The notes: generated by a model not told the origin, from the letters alone. DNA of 64,000 nt from Luteibaculum oceani (GCF_007995015.1 NZ_VORB01000001.1:124001-188000); one strand, 5' to 3'. Positions 1 through 9,816 are shown, counted from the first letter of the stretch. Numbers and translations: made by a program.

Positions 1-1
1 T

Positions 2-3000
2 AGTCTAGTGGTTTATGAAAATTTTGCTGCTCCACCTTGCTCGATTAACGAGATTGAATTTGAAATCGATAGTGTAACCTACGCTGGGTTGAGTGCCAGT
101 GTGTACCTAAAAAGCACGGAAGTTGGAGTAGACTATTACTTAACTGACAACCCAGAGACACTTGACCGTGTTGGCGGTAAATTTGGTGAGGGAGAGGGAA
201 TTGTACTTACCGTTGATTTCCTACCTGCTGGGCAAACTGAATATTTCATAGTTGCCGTTAAAAACGAATTCTGTGAGGTGGTTTTTGATCAAACAGCGGT
301 GTTTTTTGGAAATGAATATACTTTACCAACACCTATTTTTAGTGAAATCACCGCTTTGAGTATCCCATTCAATAATGTTGAGGCAGTGTACAGTGCCGAT
401 TTCAATAACGATGGGTTACAAGATATTTACGCCACTGGAAGAGATTTTGTAAAACTATACATTAATCAAGGTGGTTTGAATTTTGAACAGGTTATTGTAT
501 TCCAAGGGTTCTATCATGGCTTTGACGTAAAAGCAATCGATATAGATAAAGATGGTTTCTTGGATATCGTTGGTACCGAGTTACATTCTAAGTCCATGCA
601 TTTTTTCAAAAACAATGGAGATTTAACTTTTACCAAAAGCTTACTTATTCCTGAGGTACGAAATGTTCGCTATTTTGAGGTTGAAGACATGAATGGTGAC
701 GGGAATCTGGATGTAGTTCTTGCCTCAAGAGAAGGACATAATGATGTGAGATTATATTTAAACGATGGGAATTTGAATTTCACTGAGACAAAACTTGCAT
801 TGAATACAGAGCTTGCACACACTGTGAAGGTAGGCGACATCAATGGAGATGGCCTTAAAGATATTGTTTGGGGAAATTTTTCTGAGCTCAATCCTAAGTT
901 AGAGTGGTTAGAGCAAGACCAGAATGGAAATTACATTCCTCATCAAATTCAATCAACAATCAATGGATTTATAAGTGCAGATATTGCAGATCCAGATAAT
1001 GATGGAGATATGGATATCGTTTTGGCATCAGTGGTAGGAAATAGCATATTCCTATACATAAATGACGGTAATAATAATTTCAGCGAAAAGGAGTTTTCTC
1101 TGATGGAGCGTCCAGAATCCGTTGAATTTGTTGATCTTGATTTAGATGGAGATTTGGATATCTCAGCTGTTGGTTGGACGGGATTCGTAGGTTGGTTTGA
1201 AAATCTAGGAGGTAAAAACTTCTTCGAACATCCTATTGTTCAATCAGGAACCGGGGATGGTCCAACTTGGTCCTCTACTAGTGATTTAGATAACGATGGA
1301 GATCTTGAAATAGTTGTAGCCAATTACCTTATCGGGGTAAATATCTATGATAATACTGCGATCACATGCCAAATTGAAGAAGTAAACGTTCTTGCTCCTG
1401 AGCAAGCTTACTTTAGAACTTCTACCGAGGTAATTATCCCGCTTCCACAACAAGATGTTACCTACTTCCTAATCGACCCTATCACCTCCTCTTCTATCGA
1501 AGGAACCTTAAACAGCAATAACGAGGTAGTTTTCACTACTCCAGAAATGGAGCTTGGCACGAACGTTTTCGAAATTTATGCGGTACATCCAAATTGTGAA
1601 GGAACGCTTCAATCGCAAGTTATTATCGAAGGAATTGAAACTCCAATTTCTTTCTTCTTCCAAGATAACTACGCTGCAAATTCTGAAGACTTTATTGTAC
1701 CTGTACTAATCAATGCACACGACTCTATCTCTGGAATCAATGGTAAATTTAGTTACGATGTAAGTGCTTTCTCTAACGTATACCTAGACACAGCTAACGC
1801 TCCAGAAGGACACTACTGCGAAAGCAATACCGACACCATTAACGGAACTGTAAACTTTGTTTGGCAAGGTGCAGATTTCGTAGCGGGACATGGTGCTGAA
1901 GACACCACTGTTGCTTTCAACTTTGTTTTCGTTCCTAGAGATACCGTAGGTATTTTCGATATCAACCTTATCGACCATGCATACCACTGGACTGTTTCTC
2001 ATGTTGAGGGTTATGCTATTCCTTTTACCCTGTACAATGGTACTGTTGAGCTTGCTAGATTCTTTACTCTTCAGTCTGAATTCAGAACCATAAATGGAGA
2101 GATGGTACCCGATGTACATTTCGCATTCAATGGTAGAGGTGGTTTCGATACTACTTTTGTAGACCTTGCTTACTACAGAAATGAGCGTCTACTTCCTGGT
2201 GATTTCACTTTCAATATTGCTAAGGATGCAGACAACGATCCTACCAATGGTATTAACGTTGTAGATATCACTCTTCTTAGAAGACACATGCTTCAAATTA
2301 GCGAGCTTTCAGGTGCTCAACTTGTAGCAGCCGATGTAAACAACGATGGTAACCAAAACCTTTCGGATGTACTTAGCACCAAGTTAATTATTCTTGAAAT
2401 TCTTAACTCTTTTGGTGGCGAAGCGTGGAGATTTGCTCCTTGGAACCACAACTTAGAAGATCCTAACGCCCTTGGTTTTGAATTTACCACTTACTTACAA
2501 GAAGATGCTTTACTAGACTTTATGGCTATTAAACTAGGAGACATCGATGGGTCTTGGGACGGTCCTCTTAACAGTAGCAAAGCACCTATCGCTTTCGATC
2601 TAATCCTTGGCGAAAAAAATGCTGAAGGGCACATTCCAGTTTACCTTCCTTACGGTATGAACCTAACCGGTATCCAGTTTACACTTGAAACTACCAAAGG
2701 AGAAATCAACATCATCAACGGTGCTATGAATATCCAACAAGGAAACACTACCGAAGGTGTAGCTACAGGGCTTTGGGAAGATGCTAGTGCTCAGGGACAA
2801 GTTTTCTCTGAAAATGAGCCTATCTTCTACATCATGACTGAAGGCGAAGTAAACTTCAGCGACAGGTTTACTCCTTGTTTGGTAGCAACCGATGCGCTTG
2901 AAGTATCTAGATTTGGTGGAGCAGCTACTACTAGTATCAATGAAAACAATGGATTGAACCAATGTTTAGATGTATTCCCAGTACCTGCAACAAACCACAT

Positions 3001-3196
3001 CAATGTTAACCTTTGCAATGATGTAACAGTTACTGGTTACCAAATCATTACTACTGATGGTAAGGTAATTAGTACTAAGCAAGTAGATAGCAACTCAATT
3101 ACTATTGAAAACGCTGATCTACCAGCACCTGGAGTTTACCAACTTATAATCCAAACAACTAACGGAAAAGCTGTGAAGCCTATCGTTATTAAGTAA
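2..3196 (+). CDS. Secreted FG-GAP/VCBS-repeat protein with cohesin-like, dockerin-like and T9SS type A sorting domains (5' partial)
   Basis: The reading frame is open to the left edge, so the real start and the signal peptide lie outside the window; the GTG at 8 is only the first possible start codon. The visible part has seven FG-GAP/VCBS-type repeats (about residues 130-450) with D-x-[ND]-x-D-G calcium-binding loops. A cohesin-like beta region follows (about 550-670), then a pair of dockerin-like loops (about 740-795, motifs around DADNDPTNG and DVNNDGNQN). The last 75 residues form a typical type A C-terminal sorting domain (VFPVPATNHIN at its start, VIK at the end). These features indicate export by the type IX system to the cell surface. 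Binding or adhesion is plausible but no catalytic domain is visible. Codon choice changes near base 1385. Confident on export, unsure of role. Confidence 0.85.
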   Translation, partial: SLVVYENFAAPPCSINEIEFEIDSVTYAGLSASVYLKSTEVGVDYYLTDNPETLDRVGGKFGEGEGIVLTVDFLPAGQTEYFIVAVKNEFCEVVFDQTAVFFGNEYTLPTPIFSEITALSIPFNNVEAVYSADFNNDGLQDIYATGRDFVKLYINQGGLNFEQVIVFQGFYHGFDVKAIDIDKDGFLDIVGTELHSKSMHFFKNNGDLTFTKSLLIPEVRNVRYFEVEDMNGDGNLDVVLASREGHNDVRLYLNDGNLNFTETKLALNTELAHTVKVGDINGDGLKDIVWGNFSELNPKLEWLEQDQNGNYIPHQIQSTINGFISADIADPDNDGDMDIVLASVVGNSIFLYINDGNNNFSEKEFSLMERPESVEFVDLDLDGDLDISAVGWTGFVGWFENLGGKNFFEHPIVQSGTGDGPTWSSTSDLDNDGDLEIVVANYLIGVNIYDNTAITCQIEEVNVLAPEQAYFRTSTEVIIPLPQQDVTYFLIDPITSSSIEGTLNSNNEVVFTTPEMELGTNVFEIYAVHPNCEGTLQSQVIIEGIETPISFFFQDNYAANSEDFIVPVLINAHDSISGINGKFSYDVSAFSNVYLDTANAPEGHYCESNTDTINGTVNFVWQGADFVAGHGAEDTTVAFNFVFVPRDTVGIFDINLIDHAYHWTVSHVEGYAIPFTLYNGTVELARFFTLQSEFRTINGEMVPDVHFAFNGRGGFDTTFVDLAYYRNERLLPGDFTFNIAKDADNDPTNGINVVDITLLRRHMLQISELSGAQLVAADVNNDGNQNLSDVLSTKLIILEILNSFGGEAWRFAPWNHNLEDPNALGFEFTTYLQEDALLDFMAIKLGDIDGSWDGPLNSSKAPIAFDLILGEKNAEGHIPVYLPYGMNLTGIQFTLETTKGEINIINGAMNIQQGNTTEGVATGLWEDASAQGQVFSENEPIFYIMTEGEVNFSDRFTPCLVATDALEVSRFGGAATTSINENNGLNQCLDVFPVPATNHINVNLCNDVTVTGYQIITTDGKVISTKQVDSNSITIENADLPAPGVYQLIIQTTNGKAVKPIVIK

Positions 3197-3208
3197 TACA
3201 ACAAACCC

Positions 3209-3255
3209 AAACCTCAGGGCCCCTCCTTTTTGTGGAGGGGCTTTTGAGGTTTTTA
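3209..3255 (+). terminator. Rho-independent terminator
   Basis: A strong GC-rich hairpin with GCCCCTCC and GGAGGGGC arms sits inside an outer AACCTCA/TGAGGTT pairing and is followed by a T-run. It lies 13 bases after the preceding stop codon and should separate the two secreted-protein genes. Confidence 0.85.
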
Positions 3256-3285
3256 CACCTCCCTACCCTTACCAAGCATTTAACC

Positions 3286-6072
3286 ATGAAAAGATTAATA
3301 TTTACCACCTTAATTAGCCTTTTTAATCTCCTAGGTTTTGGTCAAAGGATTTACACCAATCCCATTCAAGGATATGTAGGAGAACAACAAACCATTACCC
3401 TTTTCGCAGAGGATTTCCCTAACGATTCAATCATAGGTTTTCAGTTGCGAATGGATTTTGATGAAACGCAAGTCAGTGTAGATAGTCTTGAGTTTCACCA
3501 AGGTGCATTTAACCAAAATACCGTTAACCTTTTACAGACGGAATCTAGCTTGAGTATCTACTTTTTAAATGAAGTAAACGGCGCTCAGACCCACTTTTTA
3601 ACCAGTACTATTGAAGATGGACCCATCTTAAGTTTTAATATTGCTTTTACCGGAAACAAACCCGGAAATAAAACACCACAAGCATCTGGGTTTAATGTTT
3701 TCACATACAAAACAGGAGAATTTTTTCAGTTCGAAACCGAAGTATACCAATACCAAATTGCACCGGTAACCTTGGTAAAAACCGAACTAGACCTTAACGT
3801 GAACAAAAGACTTTTTTGCTTTGGTGATACCCTAAATGCAGAATTTTTAACCAATAGAAACCCAATTCCGGCCAATACAAGTTTCGAACTGCAACTTTCA
3901 GATAATAAGGGAAACTTCAACCAGCCCACTACCATAGCAACCTTAACTGGCGATGATGGAGCTTTCGAACCCATTATTATGAATTTCGACAGCACTTTTA
4001 AAGATGGATTTTACACCCTACGAGTAAAAGGTAACAATCCAAGCTTTATCAGCCCAGAAGACACCGTAGTAATTGCAATTGGAAGAAATTACAATGACAC
4101 AATTCAAAAAAGCTTTTGTAATGGTAGAACCTATAGGCTTCCGTGGGGGCAGGAAGTTAGAACCTCCGGTACTTATTCCCACCTGTACAAATCTTTTGTT
4201 AACTGCGACAGTAATGTAACATATACCCTGTCGTTTAACGAAGCAACACTTAAACCAAAAGCGGTATTCTGCATTAACCAAGACACTGTTATTTTAAATG
4301 TTGGACAGCAGGGAGAGGGAACTTATTACATCGCGGGCCAGAAGTACTTTTCAGAATTTTACCCTTCCCAATTTAATCCAGGAACTTACCCTATAACTTA
4401 TCTAAAGAATTTCGAAGAATGCTTCGGACTGGCTAGAGACTCAATTATAATTGCGGATACTTCTCAAATAGAAGCAACTTTAGGAGAACTTTGTCAGGAT
4501 GCTGCTTTAGATCTAAATACATTAGTTTCTCATCAACCTGGAATTTTCTCGGGTGAGAACCTTTATGGAACCAACTTTATTTCCACCGGATTGGATCCTA
4601 AAAATTACCAAGTTAAATATCAATATACCAACCCATTAGGATGCACTTCAACCAGCTCTATTAACATTCTTGTTAACCCTACTCCACTATTTTCAGTGGA
4701 TTCCATACCCGACTTCTGTGTTATAGATAGCACCATAACTCTACTCGAGCCACAAATCAACGTACCTGGAAATGGTATTTTCTTAGTAAATCAAATCCAA
4801 ACACAGGAATTTAACCCAAACGAATTAGAAGCTGGAGAACATTGGGTGAAGTTTGATTTCACTTCCTTAAAAGGCTGTTTTAACTCCGACTCTGTATCTT
4901 TTAAAGTAAATCCTAACCCAGTTTTAACCCAAAATTCAGCAATAGACCCTATCTGTAATTCATCAGACGAAATTAAAATAGATACCACCATTTTACCACT
5001 TGGTGGAACCTATTCTGGATTTGCCGTATATGCAGATTCAACCGGATTTTTCTTTAATCCTCAAACAGCAGATTCGGGATCCTTTGCTATCGAATATGCT
5101 TATACGGATTCTTTGGGTTGCTCTTCAACTACCAGCTTCAATATTGAGGTGCGCAAACAGGTGTATCCTCGCATATTAAATTTAGATACCGCTATATGTA
5201 AAAATGGAAATGCCATATTACCCTTAGCAGATTTAGAAGGAGGGATTTTCACCCTTAATGGAAAGGAATTGGACAGCATTTTACCTCATTTATATATTGC
5301 GGATACAACATACGCAGTACATTACTACCTAACAGACGGTGTATGTGAAACCACCATTTCAGACTCCTTTTCTATAATAGCACCCCAAGAAGCAAATCTA
5401 GTCCAAGGTAATTTCCCAGTTTGTGATGGAGAAACCGTGCGATTTGAGCTAGACAACCCCAATGCATCAAACTTTAGATGGTTTCGATCCATAGATTTAA
5501 ATAAAGACTCTATTGAAATTGGGACAGAAAAAGCTATAGAATTTGGAGAGGCTGGAAACTACTTTGTACACTTTTTTGATGGCCAGTGTTATTCAAAGTC
5601 CGAACCCGTATCTGTTGAGTTTTTCCAAAATCCGCAGCCATTTATCTACCAGGAAGGCGAGGAAATTTATTTGGACAAAGAATACAAAAGCAACACATGG
5701 TTGTTCAGTGGAGATACTATTACTACAGATACAACTTATTTCTATCCGAACCATCCAGGAGACTATGAAGTGCTAGTAGTAGATGAGAATGGATGTAGCG
5801 CTTTTTCAAACTTAATTACAGTTGGTTTTTACAAAAGTGTCGTAACCCTTGGACCGAATCCCACCAATGGGCCTCTTAAGATATACTGGGAGCAACCCTA
5901 CACCGAAATAGATGTGCGGATTCAAGATATGTCTGGAAAAATTGTCATGGAAACCAACCTTAGTGGCGGGTTATTTGGAGAAATTAATGTTCCGGGCGAG
6001 CAGGGATACTTTATTATTACTATAACCAGCCAAGGAGAATTGCTCGACCGTTGGAAGGTTTTAAAATATTAG
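3286..6072 (+). CDS. Secreted T9SS type A sorting domain protein with cohesin-like N-terminal domain
   Basis: The ATG at 3286 is chosen over an in-frame upstream start at 3232 because it opens directly on a signal peptide (MKRLIFTTLISLFNLLGFGQ) and because 3232 lies inside the preceding terminator. The mature N-terminus (about residues 25-150) resembles a cohesin fold (GYVGEQQTITL, then MDFDETQVSVDSLEF). The middle is a chain of beta-rich, cysteine-containing modules similar to those of flavobacterial surface proteins. The C-terminus from GPNPTNGPLKIYW to RWKVLKY is a type A sorting domain. The product is 928 residues and has no visible catalytic motif. It follows another T9SS cargo gene but is separated from it by a terminator. 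Likely a surface or secreted structural or binding protein; the substrate is unknown. Confidence 0.85.
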   Translation: MKRLIFTTLISLFNLLGFGQRIYTNPIQGYVGEQQTITLFAEDFPNDSIIGFQLRMDFDETQVSVDSLEFHQGAFNQNTVNLLQTESSLSIYFLNEVNGAQTHFLTSTIEDGPILSFNIAFTGNKPGNKTPQASGFNVFTYKTGEFFQFETEVYQYQIAPVTLVKTELDLNVNKRLFCFGDTLNAEFLTNRNPIPANTSFELQLSDNKGNFNQPTTIATLTGDDGAFEPIIMNFDSTFKDGFYTLRVKGNNPSFISPEDTVVIAIGRNYNDTIQKSFCNGRTYRLPWGQEVRTSGTYSHLYKSFVNCDSNVTYTLSFNEATLKPKAVFCINQDTVILNVGQQGEGTYYIAGQKYFSEFYPSQFNPGTYPITYLKNFEECFGLARDSIIIADTSQIEATLGELCQDAALDLNTLVSHQPGIFSGENLYGTNFISTGLDPKNYQVKYQYTNPLGCTSTSSINILVNPTPLFSVDSIPDFCVIDSTITLLEPQINVPGNGIFLVNQIQTQEFNPNELEAGEHWVKFDFTSLKGCFNSDSVSFKVNPNPVLTQNSAIDPICNSSDEIKIDTTILPLGGTYSGFAVYADSTGFFFNPQTADSGSFAIEYAYTDSLGCSSTTSFNIEVRKQVYPRILNLDTAICKNGNAILPLADLEGGIFTLNGKELDSILPHLYIADTTYAVHYYLTDGVCETTISDSFSIIAPQEANLVQGNFPVCDGETVRFELDNPNASNFRWFRSIDLNKDSIEIGTEKAIEFGEAGNYFVHFFDGQCYSKSEPVSVEFFQNPQPFIYQEGEEIYLDKEYKSNTWLFSGDTITTDTTYFYPNHPGDYEVLVVDENGCSAFSNLITVGFYKSVVTLGPNPTNGPLKIYWEQPYTEIDVRIQDMSGKIVMETNLSGGLFGEINVPGEQGYFIITITSQGELLDRWKVLKY

Positions 6073-6183
6073 ATGTAATAGCACTTAAACCTTTCCTTTA
6101 ACCAAGGGGGAACACATTTCCCCCCTCTAGCAGTTGACAAGAATTTTTTTAAGCTTTTTCTTAAGCTAATCTACTATGCTTGT

Positions 6184-6191
6184 TACTTTTG
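6184..6191 (+). promoter_or_regulatory. Bacteroidota -7 element (TACTTTTG) for glyQS
   Basis: This matches the TAnnTTTG consensus of the Bacteroidota primary sigma factor. Its last G is only four bases before the glyQS ATG, so transcription would begin at or inside the start codon. No convincing -33 TTTG was found at the usual spacing. Confidence 0.5.
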
Positions 6192-6195
6192 CGCC

Positions 6196-7731
6196 ATGCA
6201 AGAGGATTTACTTAAGAACATTATATCGCACGCTAAGGAATACGGTTACGTTTTTCCATCTAGCGAAATCTACGACGGACTTTCTGCAACCTACGACTAC
6301 GGTCAGTATGGATCGGAGCTAAAGAACAACATCAAAAAGTATTGGTGGGATAGTATGGTGCGCCTTAACGAGAATATCGTAGGGATAGATGCCGCTATAT
6401 TTATGCATCCCAAAACGTGGAAAGCATCTGGTCACGTAGACGCATTTAATGATCCTCTTATAGATAACAAAGACTCTAAAAAGCGCTATAGAGCCGATGT
6501 TCTTATTGAAGAGCATGTTGAGAAAATCAACCAGAAAATCCAAAAGGATGTTGATAAGGCTGCGAAGCGTTTTGGCGATAGCTTCGACGAGGCTCAATTT
6601 CGCAGCACCAACGGTAGAATTATAGAACGTCAAGCAAAAATCGACGCCATTAACGCGCGATTTAAGAAAGCCATGGACGACGAAAATCTTGCCGATGTTA
6701 AAACGCTTATAGAAGAGGAAGGTATTACCTGCCCCGTTTCAGGATCTAAAAACTGGACCGAAGTTCGCCAGTTTAATCTGATGTTTAAAACAGAATTAGG
6801 TTCTGTTTCTGGTGATGCGGCAGATATATACTTGCGTCCTGAAACCGCGCAGGGAATCTTTGTAAACTTCTTGAACGTATTCAAAACCGGAAGGATGAAA
6901 ATTCCTTTTGGGATAGCCCAAATTGGTAAGGCATTTAGAAATGAGATTGTTGCCCGCCAGTTTATTTTCCGCATGCGCGAATTCGAGCAAATGGAAATGC
7001 AATTTTTCGTTAAGCCAGGCACCGAAATGGAGTGGTACGAACATTGGAAAAACCAGCGTATTAAATGGCATAAATCGCTAGGATTGGGCGAAGAAAATTA
7101 TCGATTCCACGATCATTTAAAGCTGGCACATTACGCGAACGCAGCTGCCGATATTGAGTTTAATTTCCCTATGGGCTTTAAAGAGCTTGAAGGTATCCAC
7201 TCCAGAACCGATTTCGACTTAAAACAACACGAAGAGTACAGTGGTAAAAAGCTTCGCTACTTCGACAACGAGGATAACGAATCGCTAGTTCCTTACGTAG
7301 TAGAGACTTCTATAGGCCTAGACCGTATGTTCCTGGCTGTACTTAGCTCGGCATTTAAAGAGGAAAAATTAGAAGATGGATCTTCGAGAACCGTTCTGGC
7401 CCTTCCTCCTGCTCTTGCACCTGTAAAAGTGGCGATCCTACCTCTTGTTAAGAAAGATGGATTACCCGAAAAGGCAAGAGAAATTTTCGACTTGTTAAAG
7501 CTAGATTTTGCGTTGCAATACGATGAAAAAGATGCCATTGGAAAGCGCTACAGACGCCAAGACGCCATTGGTACCCCATATTGTATTACGGTAGACCATG
7601 ATACCTTAGAAAACAATACCGTAACAATCAGAGAACGCGATAGCATGACCCAAGAGAGAGTTGAAATTTCTAAACTGTGGGATATAGTTGATGGCAAAGT
7701 GAATATGAAAAACTTGCTTAAACAACTATAA
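6196..7731 (+). CDS. glyQS: Glycyl-tRNA synthetase, single-chain alpha2 type
   Basis: This class II aminoacyl-tRNA synthetase charges tRNA-Gly with glycine in the cytoplasm. The 511-residue length and single chain fit the eukaryote/archaeal-like form used by Bacteroidota, not the alpha2beta2 GlyQ/GlyS form. The N-terminus (HAKEYGYVFPSSEIYDG) is the family signature. Motif 2 lies in the segment FRNEIVARQFIFRMREFEQ, and motif 3 around VVETSIGLDRMFLAVL with its conserved arginine. The C-terminal anticodon-binding domain starts at about residue 405 (LPPALAPVKVAILPL). The ATG start agrees with the conserved N-terminus. The gene is monocistronic, bounded by its own promoter element and a terminator. 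Confidence 0.97.
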   Translation: MQEDLLKNIISHAKEYGYVFPSSEIYDGLSATYDYGQYGSELKNNIKKYWWDSMVRLNENIVGIDAAIFMHPKTWKASGHVDAFNDPLIDNKDSKKRYRADVLIEEHVEKINQKIQKDVDKAAKRFGDSFDEAQFRSTNGRIIERQAKIDAINARFKKAMDDENLADVKTLIEEEGITCPVSGSKNWTEVRQFNLMFKTELGSVSGDAADIYLRPETAQGIFVNFLNVFKTGRMKIPFGIAQIGKAFRNEIVARQFIFRMREFEQMEMQFFVKPGTEMEWYEHWKNQRIKWHKSLGLGEENYRFHDHLKLAHYANAAADIEFNFPMGFKELEGIHSRTDFDLKQHEEYSGKKLRYFDNEDNESLVPYVVETSIGLDRMFLAVLSSAFKEEKLEDGSSRTVLALPPALAPVKVAILPLVKKDGLPEKAREIFDLLKLDFALQYDEKDAIGKRYRRQDAIGTPYCITVDHDTLENNTVTIRERDSMTQERVEISKLWDIVDGKVNMKNLLKQL

Positions 7732-7778
7732 AGTATTGATATAAAACGGTTTAACTTAAATAAACCACAAAATATATT

Positions 7779-7826
7779 GGTCCCGAGATTTCATGTTATA
7801 TCATGGATTTCGGGACCTTTTTTGTT
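7779..7826 (+). terminator. Rho-independent terminator after glyQS
   Basis: A long hairpin with arms GGTCCCGA and TCGGGACC, extended inward by ATTTCATG/CATGGAT pairing, is followed by a T-run. It lies 48 bases after the stop codon. Confidence 0.85.
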
Positions 7827-7902
7827 ATAAAGAGGAAGGAATTAAACTTACAATTCATCTAAAAAGGCCCAACATTTAGGCAACTTTATCTACTTTTCTC
7901 AT

Positions 7903-8439
7903 ATGAAATGGCTACTATTTGCTACCCTAATACTTTTTTCTGCAGGGCTTTGGGCGCAAGAAAGCGATAGCCTTAGCGATGAAGCCTTCATGGAAAATGA
8001 ACTTCTAGTTATTGCAGGAAAGGTTAAGTCGGAATATAAAAATGCACCCTTGGAAAATGCCGAGGTAATTGCAATTACTGGCTCCGATACCATTGCGAAA
8101 TTCATTACCAAAAAGGACGGTTTAGTAAACATGGAGTTGGATTATGGATCCATATATCAGATTCATTACAAGCACCCGAATTTTGTTCAGAAAATAATTA
8201 CCGTAGATACCAGAAAAGTACCCAGAGTAATAAGGGTTGAAGGAGTAGAGCTACGCATGGATGTTGCTCTTCCTCCGAAAATTGAAAACTTCGATTACAG
8301 TTTACTGGAGCGCCCAATCGGACTCGCGAAATACGATAGAAACGACATGAACTTCACTTTTGATAACAAGTTCACTCGCAGTAAATTACAGGAATATTTT
8401 AAGCTCAAAGGCAAATTATCTATTGCCCTAGAGCAGTGA
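7903..8439 (+). CDS. Exported protein with carboxypeptidase-regulatory-like fold, function unknown
   Basis: The 178-residue product begins with a clear signal peptide (MKWLLFATLILFSAGLWAQ). Residues 35-110 look like the carboxypeptidase-regulatory/CNA-B type beta sandwich seen in Bacteroidota envelope proteins (pattern VKSEYKNAPLENAEVIAI, followed by KKDGLVNMELDYGSIYQI). The C-terminal part (PIGLAKYDRNDMNFTFDN) matches a segment common in periplasmic proteins of this phylum. No enzyme motif is present. The gene stands between glyQS and an aminotransferase that has its own promoter, so no operon partner is evident. Probably periplasmic or anchored to the envelope through partners; the function is not known to me. 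Confidence 0.75.
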   Translation: MKWLLFATLILFSAGLWAQESDSLSDEAFMENELLVIAGKVKSEYKNAPLENAEVIAITGSDTIAKFITKKDGLVNMELDYGSIYQIHYKHPNFVQKIITVDTRKVPRVIRVEGVELRMDVALPPKIENFDYSLLERPIGLAKYDRNDMNFTFDNKFTRSKLQEYFKLKGKLSIALEQ

Positions 8440-8450
8440 GGCAAAATCCT

Positions 8451-8479
8451 TTTGGATCACAAAAAGAGTCCTACCTTTG
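8451..8479 (+). promoter_or_regulatory. Bacteroidota promoter (TTTG, 17 nt, TACCTTTG) for the aminotransferase
   Basis: A -33-like TTTG at 8451-8454 and a -7 TACCTTTG at 8472-8479 are spaced close to the Bacteroidota consensus. They lie 22 bases upstream of the aminotransferase ATG. Confidence 0.6.
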
Positions 8480-8501
8480 CCGCCGTTAAAACGGAAGCAA
8501 A

Positions 8502-9755
8502 ATGAGTGCATTATCGGCAATGGCGGAGAACCTTAAGGGCTCCGAAATCATAAAATTAGCAGGTGAAATCAAAGAGAAAATTGCCAATGGAGATACCATT
8601 TACAATTTTACAATTGGAGATTTCGATCCCAACATTTTCCCTATACCCTCAGCATACCAAGATGCAATTATAAACGCATATAAAGCCGGAGAAACCAATT
8701 ACCCTGCTGCTAACGGAATTGCTGAATTGCGTAAAGTTTTAGCTCAATTTATCGCAGAGGAACAAGGACTAAATTACTCGGCAGAAGAATTCTTAGTTGC
8801 CGGAGGTGCTCGTCCTCTCATTTACGCTGCTTACCAAGCGGTTGTAGATCGCGGCGAAAAAGTACTTTTCCCCGTTCCATCCTGGAACAACAACCATTAT
8901 ACCCACTTGGCTCATGGCCAACAAATTTTCTTGCAAACCACGCCAGAAAATAACTTTATGCCTACGGCCAACGAGATAAAACCCTACCTCTCTGAGATAG
9001 GATTATTGGCACTTTGTTCGCCTCTAAATCCTACCGGAACCGTATTTACAGCGGAGGACCTAAAGCCTATTTGTGAAGCCATTGTAGAGGAAAACAAAAG
9101 AAGAGGAGACCAAAAGCCCGTTTATTTATTGTACGACCAAATCTATTGGCAAATTACCCATGGATCGACAAAACACGTTGATCCGGTTTCGCTTTGTCCA
9201 GAAATTAAACCTTACACCATATATATCGACGGACTTTCAAAGTCACTTGCCGCAACGGGTGTTAGAGTAGGTTGGGCATTCGGTCCGAAAAAATTAATAA
9301 ATGCCATGAAGTCTATCCTTGGACATATTGGCGCATGGGCTCCAAAAGCAGAACAAGTTGCATCTGCTAAATACTTGGCTCAAAAGGAAGAGGTTAATGT
9401 ATTTCTCAATGCTTTTAAGCAAGAGATAAACAATAGATTGAAAGGATTCTACGAGGGAATGCAGGACCTTAAGGAGGCTGGCTACCCTGTAGATGCCATT
9501 GCGCCTCAAGCGGCTATTTACCTTACCATTAAATTCGATTTAGTGGGTAAATCTTTTAATGGTGAAAAGCTTAATGATATGAAGGATGTTACAAGCTTCT
9601 TACTAAATGAAGTGGGATTAGCCATCGTTCCATTCTACGCCTTTGGAGCACCAGATACATCTCCGTGGTTTAGGCTTTCGGTTGGTACTTCTACCATGGA
9701 CGACATAGATGCCTGCTTTAAAAAGCTCAATAGAGTTTTAGCGGAATTAAGCTAA
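8502..9755 (+). CDS. Class I/II pyridoxal-phosphate aminotransferase
   Basis: This 417-residue fold-type I PLP enzyme most resembles aspartate/aromatic aminotransferases. The PLP-binding lysine is K247 in GLSKSLAATGVRVGW. Upstream are the PLP-contact segments GGARPLIYAAYQAV, the CSPLNPTGTVF asparagine motif and the YDQIYW tyrosine/aspartate motif. The C-terminal arginine that binds the substrate carboxylate is in PWFRLSVG. It should transfer amino groups between an amino acid and a 2-oxoacid in the cytosol; the substrate cannot be fixed from sequence. It has its own promoter and terminator, so it is probably a single-gene unit. The ATG start fits the promoter position. Confidence 0.9.
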   Translation: MSALSAMAENLKGSEIIKLAGEIKEKIANGDTIYNFTIGDFDPNIFPIPSAYQDAIINAYKAGETNYPAANGIAELRKVLAQFIAEEQGLNYSAEEFLVAGGARPLIYAAYQAVVDRGEKVLFPVPSWNNNHYTHLAHGQQIFLQTTPENNFMPTANEIKPYLSEIGLLALCSPLNPTGTVFTAEDLKPICEAIVEENKRRGDQKPVYLLYDQIYWQITHGSTKHVDPVSLCPEIKPYTIYIDGLSKSLAATGVRVGWAFGPKKLINAMKSILGHIGAWAPKAEQVASAKYLAQKEEVNVFLNAFKQEINNRLKGFYEGMQDLKEAGYPVDAIAPQAAIYLTIKFDLVGKSFNGEKLNDMKDVTSFLLNEVGLAIVPFYAFGAPDTSPWFRLSVGTSTMDDIDACFKKLNRVLAELS

Positions 9756-9779
9756 AAGTCAAAAATCAAAATTTTACTA

Positions 9780-9816
9780 AAGCCCTGATAGCTTATCCGC
9801 TTTTCAGGGCTTTTTT
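9780..9816 (+). terminator. Rho-independent terminator
   Basis: Arms AAGCCCTGA and TCAGGGCTT enclose a 15-base loop and are followed by a run of six T. It sits 25 bases after the aminotransferase stop codon. Confidence 0.9.

Noticed and set aside
6134-6138. TTGAC upstream of glyQS as an E. coli-like -35 box
   Set aside because: It is about 45 bases from the -7 element and the organism uses the Bacteroidota TTTG/TAnnTTTG system.
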